Source of the DNA: an uncultured Collinsella sp.
GTDB taxonomy: Bacteria > Actinomycetota > Coriobacteriia > Coriobacteriales > Coriobacteriaceae
Direction of reading: 5' to 3'
Length of the DNA: 10,279 nucleotides
Assembly (NCBI GenBank): GCA_902496005.1
Contig: CABUZI010000059.1
Location: 1 to 10,279 of the forward strand
Program-made: the position numbers and the translations under genes
Notes under the pieces: model-generated
Database searches by the model: none
Told to the model about the DNA's origin: nothing
What the model saw: only the letters and a program-made list of their open reading frames with translations
In this document: positions 6,225-10,279 of the stretch, one piece after another
Layout of the letters: each line of letters begins with the position of its first letter
Numbering within the stretch: position 1 is the first letter of the stretch

Positions 6225-7009
6225 TCAAGATTAAGTCTGCAACGCAAATCGAGCAGATGAAGAAGGCAGGAGCGCTATCTAAGATGGCGCTCCGCCACGT
6301 TGGAGCCATGGTGCGCCCCGGCGTTTCGACTTTTGAGCTCGATCAGCTCGCGGAGCAGATTATCCGCATGCATGGTGGCACCCCAGCCTTTAAGGGTTAC
6401 GGCGGGTTTCCCGGAACCATTTGCGCATCGATTAACGATGCCGTGGTACACGGTATTCCCAACCCCGACATGATCCTGCGCGATGGCGATATCATCTCCA
6501 TCGATACGGGAGCCGTTGTCGACGGTTGGGTCGGCGATAACGCTTGGACGTTTTTCGTCGGCACCCCCACGCCCGAGGCCAAGGCCCTGTGCGAGGTCAC
6601 GCGTGATTGCCTTAAGGCTGCCATCGAGCAGGCTGTTCCCGGTAACCATATCGGGGACGTCGGTTATGCCGTTCAGTCCCTCGCCGAGTCTCACGGTTAC
6701 GGCGTGCTTCGTGATTATGTGGGCCATGGCATTGGCCGCGTGATGCACGAGGACCCCAACGTTCCTAACTATGGAAAGAAGGGGAGGGGCGTTCGCCTCC
6801 AGGCCGGCATGGTCATTGCCATCGAGCCGATGGTTACGATGGGTTCCAACCATGTGAGCACGGGCTCCGACGGTTGGATTGTTACGACCAACGACCACCT
6901 GCCCGCCGCGCACTACGAGAACACCGTCGCCATCACCAATGACGGTCCGGTGATTCTGACCACGGATGCCCAAGGTGCTTGGTGTTCGCTCCAAGGCGGA
7001 GAAATGTAA
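6221..7009 (+). CDS. map: Methionine aminopeptidase, type I
   Basis: This enzyme removes the initiator methionine from nascent proteins and uses two divalent metal ions. All expected active-site residues are visible in 262 residues: H77 in NDAVVHGIP, metal ligands D95 and D106 (SIDTGAVVDGWVGDNAW), H169 (GHGIGR), H176, E202 (IEPM) and E233 (ENTVAIT). Their spacing matches E. coli MetAP exactly, offset by two. No N-terminal zinc-finger extension is present. The ATG overlaps the adk stop as ATGA. The stop codon and last codons lie inside the left arm of a 129-base palindrome, so the final residues could reflect an inserted repeat; the tail is beyond the catalytic core in any case. Confidence 0.96.
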   Translation: MIKIKSATQIEQMKKAGALSKMALRHVGAMVRPGVSTFELDQLAEQIIRMHGGTPAFKGYGGFPGTICASINDAVVHGIPNPDMILRDGDIISIDTGAVVDGWVGDNAWTFFVGTPTPEAKALCEVTRDCLKAAIEQAVPGNHIGDVGYAVQSLAESHGYGVLRDYVGHGIGRVMHEDPNVPNYGKKGRGVRLQAGMVIAIEPMVTMGSNHVSTGSDGWIVTTNDHLPAAHYENTVAITNDGPVILTTDAQGAWCSLQGGEM

Positions 7010-7129
7010 AAGTCGCCGCCCCCTGATGCCCAACCTCGCCTTTCAATTTCGAAGGCATGACCCCAAGGTCTATGCCTTCTCATTTCAAGGCGATCTTGGG
7101 CATCAGGGAACGGCTTTGTTTTACATTTC
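7001..7129. repeat. 129-base imperfect palindrome overlapping the map stop codon
   Basis: The ends GAAATGTAAAA (7001-7011) and TTTTACATTTC (7119-7129) are perfect inverted copies. Inside, CCCTGATGCCCAA (7021-7033) pairs with TTGGGCATCAGGG (7096-7108), TCGCCTT (7036-7042) with AAGGCGA (7087-7093), GAAGGCAT (7051-7058) with ATGCCTTC (7072-7079), and GACC (7059-7062) with GGTC (7067-7070), leaving the loop CCAA. Thus nearly the whole segment folds on itself with small internal loops. AAATGTAA occurs at 7002-7009 and again at 7130-7137, just outside the right end. T-rich sequence (7115-7122) follows the inner stem, so it may also end the map transcript. MITE- or REP-like element and terminator are both plausible. 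Confidence 0.7.
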
Positions 7130-7173
7130 AAATGTAACAAGTTCCACTTAGTTGTGGAGCCATTACGAAGTTA

Positions 7174-7202
7174 TTACGATGCGTACATACGTGTTGTAGA
7201 AT
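7174..7202 (+). promoter_or_regulatory. Possible promoter for the infA block
   Basis: TAGAAT (7197-7202) matches the -10 consensus at 5 of 6. With a 17-base spacer the -35 candidate is TTACGA (7174-7179), only 3 of 6. A start near 7207-7210 would give a leader of roughly 35 bases. The need for a promoter is supported by the 232-base gap and by the terminator-like palindrome just upstream. ATTACGA is repeated at 7162-7168 and 7173-7179, 11 bases apart, partly covering the -35 region. No other gene is seen in this gap. Confidence 0.35.
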
Positions 7203-7241
7203 ACTCAATCGCTGTCGTTTTCTAGAGAAAGATGATTGCTT

Positions 7242-7460
7242 GTGAAGAAGGAAGACGCAATTGAGCTCGAGGGTACGGTAAAAGAGCCGCTGCCCAACGC
7301 CATGTTTAAGGTTGAGCTCGAGAACGGTCATTCGGTTCTGTGCAACATTTCTGGCAAGATCCGAATGAATTACATCCGCATTCTCCCCGGTGACAGGGTT
7401 GTCGTGGAGCTTTCCCCGTACGACCTGACCCGCGGCCGCATCACCTATCGCTACAAATAG
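7242..7460 (+). CDS. infA: Translation initiation factor IF-1
   Basis: IF-1 occupies the A site of the 30S subunit during initiation. The 72-residue chain is a single S1-like OB fold, close to full length for the family: ELEGTVKEPLPNAMFKVELENGH, ISGKIRMNYIRILPGDRV and the highly typical end ELSPYDLTRGRITYRYK. The start is most likely GTG at 7242 (protein MKKEDAIELEG), with the weak ribosome site GAGAAAG (7225-7231) ten bases upstream. A TTG at 7236 is in frame but is only four bases from that site. It leads the second block and probably has its own promoter. Confidence 0.93.
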   Translation: MKKEDAIELEGTVKEPLPNAMFKVELENGHSVLCNISGKIRMNYIRILPGDRVVVELSPYDLTRGRITYRYK

Positions 7461-7484
7461 CGGCACGCATACACGCACTCCATT

Positions 7485-7561
7485 TCCGACTGCAGGCTTA
7501 GCTCAACCTACGGTCGGATTGTGTGTGAAGACCAGCCATAGTTTTAAACGCCTGCGGCTGG
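7485..7561 (+). promoter_or_regulatory. Two successive hairpins in the infA-rpmJ gap
   Basis: The first stem pairs TCCGACTGCAGG (7485-7496) with CCTACGGTCGGA (7507-7518): 12 positions with one T-G pair and one C-A mismatch, around a ten-base loop. The second pairs CCAGCC (7532-7537) with GGCTGG (7556-7561) around an 18-base loop containing GTTTTAAAC. The gap (7461-7610) has no convincing promoter or small gene. The position, before the rpmJ-rpsM-rpsK-rpsD block, is where E. coli S4 acts on the alpha operon; no match to that pseudoknot was established. Confidence 0.45.
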
Positions 7562-7610
7562 GCGAGTAGATAGTAGGGAAGTAGTTTGAGCGCTACCGAA
7601 AGGAAGAACG

Positions 7611-7724
7611 ATGAAGGTACGTCCTTCGGTCAAGAAGATGTGCGATAAGTGCAAAATCATTAGGCGCCATGGCAAGGTCCTCGTCATTTGCGAGAACCCC
7701 CGTCATAAGCAGCGTCAGGGTTAA
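7611..7724 (+). CDS. rpmJ: 50S ribosomal protein L36, zinc-binding type
   Basis: This 37-residue protein is the smallest gene in the window. It reads MKVRPSVKKMCDKCKIIRR and continues to ENPRHKQRQG, the standard L36 sequence. The zinc ribbon ligands C11, C14, C27 and H32 are all present, so it is the zinc-dependent form. L36 helps fold 23S rRNA near the peptidyl-transferase side of the large subunit. ATG 7611 has AAAGGA (7599-7604) upstream. Fourteen bases separate its TAA from the rpsM start, so the two are very likely cotranscribed. Confidence 0.97.
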   Translation: MKVRPSVKKMCDKCKIIRRHGKVLVICENPRHKQRQG

Positions 7725-7738
7725 GAGAGGAGACTACG

Positions 7739-8113
7739 TTGGCCCGTATTAATGGTGTCGACCTCCCGCGTGAGAAGCGCGTTGAGATCGGTCTGACCTA
7801 CATTTACGGCATCGGCCGCACCACTGCGACGAAGATCTGCGTCGAGTGCAACGTTAACGTGGATACGCGCGTTAAGGACCTCACCGAGGATGAGGTTAAC
7901 GCCATCCGCGATTATATCGATAAGAACCAGATCATGGTTGAGGGCGACCTCCGCCGTGAGCGCAACCAGAACGTCAAGCGCCTTATGGACATCGGCTGCA
8001 ACCGCGGCCTTCGTCACCGCAAGGGCCTCCCGGTCCGCGGCCAGCGCACCCACACTAACGCTCGTACCCGCAAGGGCCCGAAGCGTCAGATCGGTGCTAA
8101 GAAGAAGAAATAA
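7739..8113 (+). CDS. rpsM: 30S ribosomal protein S13 (TTG start)
   Basis: S13 sits in the head of the small subunit, contacts the P-site tRNA and forms a bridge to L5. The 124 residues start MARINGVDLPREKRVEIGLT, followed by YIYGIGRTTA, and carry the S13 signature KGLPVRGQRTHTNART (95-110) and a basic tail GPKRQIGAKKKK. The start codon is TTG at 7739: the conserved N-terminus begins exactly here, AGGAG (7728-7732) is six bases upstream, and no in-frame ATG or GTG lies nearby that would preserve the family start. A TTG start is rare for an abundant ribosomal protein. Confidence 0.96.
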   Translation: MARINGVDLPREKRVEIGLTYIYGIGRTTATKICVECNVNVDTRVKDLTEDEVNAIRDYIDKNQIMVEGDLRRERNQNVKRLMDIGCNRGLRHRKGLPVRGQRTHTNARTRKGPKRQIGAKKKK

Positions 8114-8127
8114 GGAGCGCTAGATAG

Positions 8128-8532
8128 ATGGCTACTGCTAAGAAGAACGTTCGCGCTGCCCGTCTGAAGCGCGCGGACCGTAAGAACATTTCCGTGGGCC
8201 AGGCTCACATTCGTTCTACGTTCAACAACACGATCGTTTCGATCACCGATCCCCAGGGCAACGTCATTTCCTGGAAGTCGGCTGGCCAGGTGGGCTTCAA
8301 GGGCTCCCGTAAGTCCACGCCGTTCGCTGCCCAGATGGCTGCCGAGGCTGCTGCCAAGCAGGCCATGGAGCACGGTATGAAGAAGGTTTCCGTCTTCGTC
8401 AAGGGCCCCGGCTCCGGTCGTGAGACCGCCATCCGCTCCCTCCAGGCTGCTGGCCTCGAGGTCTCGAGCATCCAGGACAAGACCCCCATTCCGCACAACG
8501 GCTGCCGCCCCAAGAAGCGTCGCCGCGTGTAA
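8128..8532 (+). CDS. rpsK: 30S ribosomal protein S11
   Basis: S11 lies on the platform of the small subunit near the mRNA exit and the E site. It has 134 residues. Typical features are the basic start (KKNVRAARLKRADRKN), HIRSTFNNTIVSITD (27-41), VKGPGSGRETAIRSLQAAGL (91-110) and the end IPHNGCRPKKRRRV. The Asn-Gly pair near the end (124-125) corresponds to the site that carries isoaspartate in E. coli S11. TAAGGAG (8111-8117), which includes the rpsM stop codon, is the ribosome site for ATG 8128. Confidence 0.97.
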   Translation: MATAKKNVRAARLKRADRKNISVGQAHIRSTFNNTIVSITDPQGNVISWKSAGQVGFKGSRKSTPFAAQMAAEAAAKQAMEHGMKKVSVFVKGPGSGRETAIRSLQAAGLEVSSIQDKTPIPHNGCRPKKRRRV

Positions 8533-8551
8533 CTGAAAGGATCGTATCAAT

Positions 8552-9148
8552 ATGGCAATCGACAGGACTCCTGTTCTTAAGCGCTGCCGTCAGCTCGGGA
8601 TCGATCCCGCTGAGCTCGGTTACAGCAGCAAGAAGGAATCTATCCGTCAGCCCAAGCGCCGTCGCAAGGAATCTGAGTACGGCATGCAGCTGCGCGAGAA
8701 GCAGAAGGTCAAGTTCATCTATGGCGTTCTGGAGAAGCAGTTCCACGGCTACTTCAACAAGGCCCGTAAGATGAACGGCGTCACCGGTGAGAACCTCATG
8801 ATCATTCTTGAGTCTCGCCTCGACAACGTCGTCTTCCGTCTTGGCTTCGCCCGCACCCGCAAAGAGGCTCGTCAGTCCGTCCGTCACGGTCACTTCACCG
8901 TGAACGGCAAGCGCGTGGACATCCCGTCCTACCGCGTCAAGGCCGGCGACGTCGTCGCTGTCGGCGAGAAGTTCCGTGACCTCCTCCCCATCAAGGAGGC
9001 CCTGATTTCCTCCGAGCGCTTTGAGGTCCCTGGCTGGCTCGAGGTCGATATCGAGAAGCTGTCTGGTAACGTGCTCGCTCTGCCGACGCGTGAGCAGATC
9101 AGCGGTGATATCAACGAGCAGCTCATCGTCGAGCTCTACTCTAAGTAG
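8552..9148 (+). CDS. rpsD: 30S ribosomal protein S4, zinc-free (C-) type
   Basis: S4 starts assembly of the small-subunit body by binding the 5' domain of 16S rRNA, and in E. coli it also represses the alpha operon. The protein has 198 residues. The N-terminus MAIDRTPVLKRCRQLGIDP keeps only one cysteine (C12), so the four-cysteine zinc knuckle of C+ forms is absent. MQLREKQKVKFIYGVLEKQF (45-64) and the S4 RNA-binding domain (about 88-150, with SRLDNVVFRLGFARTRKEAR) follow, ending LPTREQISGDINEQLIVELYSK-like, as in the family. ATG 8552 follows GAAAGGAT (8535-8542) by nine bases. Confidence 0.96.
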   Translation: MAIDRTPVLKRCRQLGIDPAELGYSSKKESIRQPKRRRKESEYGMQLREKQKVKFIYGVLEKQFHGYFNKARKMNGVTGENLMIILESRLDNVVFRLGFARTRKEARQSVRHGHFTVNGKRVDIPSYRVKAGDVVAVGEKFRDLLPIKEALISSERFEVPGWLEVDIEKLSGNVLALPTREQISGDINEQLIVELYSK

Positions 9149-9180
9149 TCCATCCGGGCTGCTGAGGCTGGAGGTAATAC

Positions 9181-10122
9181 ATGTCAGAATTCATTAGGCC
9201 TCAGGTTCAGGTCGAAGAGATCAACGAGACGTCTGCTCGTGTCTCCGTCGAGCCGCTCGAGCGTGGCTACGGCGATACGCTGGGTAACTCCCTTCGTCGC
9301 GTTCTTCTGTCCTCGCTCGAGGGTGCCGCCGTCGAGGCTATTCAGATCGATGGCGCGCAGCACGAGTTCATGACCATCCCTAACATGGTCGAGGATGTCA
9401 CCGACATCGTCCTGAATGTCAAGGGTCTTGTCTTCAGGGCTCTCGGCACGACCGACGAGGCGACCGCCACCATTTCGGTTGACGGCCCCTGCGAGGTCAC
9501 CGGTGCGGACTTCTTTATTCCGTCCGAGTTTGAGCTGGTCAACCCCGAGCAGCACATCGCTACGCTCACCGAGGGTGGCCATCTCACCATGAGCATGCGC
9601 ATCGGCTATGGCCGCGGCTATGTTTCTGGCGAGGCCAACAAACGCGACAACGATCCCATCGGTGTGATCCACGTCGACTCGCTGTACTCGCCGGTTTCCC
9701 GTTGCGCCAAGCTCGTTGAGGCTTGCCGTGTCGGTCAGCACACCGACTACGACCGCCTTGTCCTCGAGATCGAGACCAACGGCTCCATCGCCCCGCGCGA
9801 CGCCGTGGTCCAGGCTGCCAATATCATTAACCAGCATATGGCCGCCTTTATGAACCTTGCCGAGACCCCCGAGGTCGAGGAGGAGGCTTCGATCTTCGCT
9901 CCCGAGGTCACCAACGACAACGCTGAGCTGGACAAGCAGATCGAGGATCTGGACCTTTCCGTCCGTTCCTACAACTGCCTTAAGCGCGCCAGCATTCACT
10001 CGGTCCGTCAGCTCGTTGAGTTCTCGGAGAACGATCTGCTCAACATCCGTAACTTCGGTGTTAAGTCGATCGAGGAAGTGAAGGACAAGCTTGAGTCCAT
10101 GGGCCTGAGCCTGAAGGCTTAA
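9181..10122 (+). CDS. rpoA: DNA-directed RNA polymerase alpha subunit
   Basis: The alpha subunit dimer nucleates RNA polymerase assembly and contacts promoter DNA and activators. The 313 residues show both domains: the N-terminal dimerisation domain with RGYGDTLGNSLRRVLLSSLEG-type motif (28-48), and the C-terminal domain from about 250 to 309 with LDLSVRSYNCLKRA and NIRNFGVKSIEEVKDKL. R262, N265 and K268 correspond to E. coli R265, N268 and K271, of which R265 and N268 contact UP-element DNA. The acidic linker is at about 230-250. ATG 9181 follows GGAGGT (9170-9175) by five bases. Placement between rpsD and rplQ couples transcription and translation machinery, as in most bacteria. Confidence 0.97.
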   Translation: MSEFIRPQVQVEEINETSARVSVEPLERGYGDTLGNSLRRVLLSSLEGAAVEAIQIDGAQHEFMTIPNMVEDVTDIVLNVKGLVFRALGTTDEATATISVDGPCEVTGADFFIPSEFELVNPEQHIATLTEGGHLTMSMRIGYGRGYVSGEANKRDNDPIGVIHVDSLYSPVSRCAKLVEACRVGQHTDYDRLVLEIETNGSIAPRDAVVQAANIINQHMAAFMNLAETPEVEEEASIFAPEVTNDNAELDKQIEDLDLSVRSYNCLKRASIHSVRQLVEFSENDLLNIRNFGVKSIEEVKDKLESMGLSLKA

Positions 10123-10152
10123 TGCTTCGCATATTTGAGGAGAAACTAGACC

Positions 10153-10279
10153 ATGCGTCACAACGTTAAGAAGGGCCTGAAGCTCGGCACCGATGCGAGC
10201 CACACCAAGGCCATGAAGAAGAGCCTTGCTAAGGCCCTCTTCGAGAACGACCGCATCAAGACCACCGAGACCCGCGCTA
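10153..10279 (+). CDS. rplQ: 50S ribosomal protein L17, N-terminal part (3' end outside window)
   Basis: Forty-two codons are visible before the window ends, with no stop. They read MRHNVKKGLKLGTDASHTKA, then MKKSLAKALFENDRIKTTETRA, the standard start of L17, a large-subunit protein near the peptide exit tunnel. The family usually has MRH...KLGR..SHR.AM; the residues here agree well apart from conservative changes. ATG 10153 follows GAGGAG (10137-10142) by ten bases, 30 bases after the rpoA stop. It is the normal last gene of the alpha operon. Confidence 0.95.
   Translation, partial: MRHNVKKGLKLGTDASHTKAMKKSLAKALFENDRIKTTETRA

Noticed and set aside
7232..7234. ATG upstream of infA
   Set aside because: It lies in a different frame that closes after a few codons; IF-1 starts at GTG 7242.
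7485..7525. Segment resembling a tRNA D-arm (GGCTTAGCTCAA) in the infA-rpmJ gap
   Set aside because: There is no acceptor stem, anticodon arm or T-arm consensus around it; the bases fold better as a simple hairpin.
7519..7542. TTGTGT and CATAGT as a promoter before rpmJ
   Set aside because: The spacing is only 12 bases and the -10 matches 4 of 6, so it is unlikely to be used.

Overview
This window is a ribosomal-protein gene cluster of the spc/alpha type, every gene on the + strand, from a bacterium of fairly high GC content (about 60% by eye). The proteins (short S4 without an N-terminal zinc knuckle, zinc-type S14, zinc-type L36, adenylate kinase with a four-cysteine LID) and the dense GC-rich coding fit a Coriobacteriia member of the Actinomycetota. 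Collinsella or a close relative is my best guess from memory of the family, not from a search.

Layout. Positions 1-455 hold the C-terminal part of an XdhC/CoxI-family protein, cut by the window edge. A 312-base gap (456-767) follows. It contains a long inverted repeat that may end xdhC transcription, a good sigma70-type promoter and a foldable leader. The first ribosomal block then runs rplE, rpsN, rpsH, rplF, rplR, rpsE, rpmD, rplO, secY, adk, map (768-7009). A second gap (7010-7241) has a 129-base imperfect palindrome that begins inside the last codons of map, then a possible promoter. The second block is infA, rpmJ, rpsM, rpsK, rpsD, rpoA and rplQ (7242 to the window end, rplQ partial). 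rpmJ is very short (37 aa).

How the genes work together. Most encode 30S and 50S ribosomal proteins. secY encodes the translocon channel, adk balances adenine nucleotides, map removes N-terminal methionine from nascent chains, infA helps initiation, and rpoA is the RNA polymerase alpha subunit. Gene order within each block is the classical bacterial one. Coupling is tight in places: rplO/secY overlap by 7 bases, adk/map by 4, and several Shine-Dalgarno sites overlap the previous stop codon. Other gaps of 75-150 bases carry hairpins.

The main departure from the textbook arrangement is at the left end. rplE is normally preceded by rplX, rplN, rpsQ and the S10 genes, but here its neighbour is xdhC and it has its own promoter and leader. 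I see no defence system, mobile-element gene, CRISPR array or other clearly new system. What is worth a second look is regulatory and structural: the operon break, the rplE leader, the two large inverted repeats and the hairpins in the gaps.
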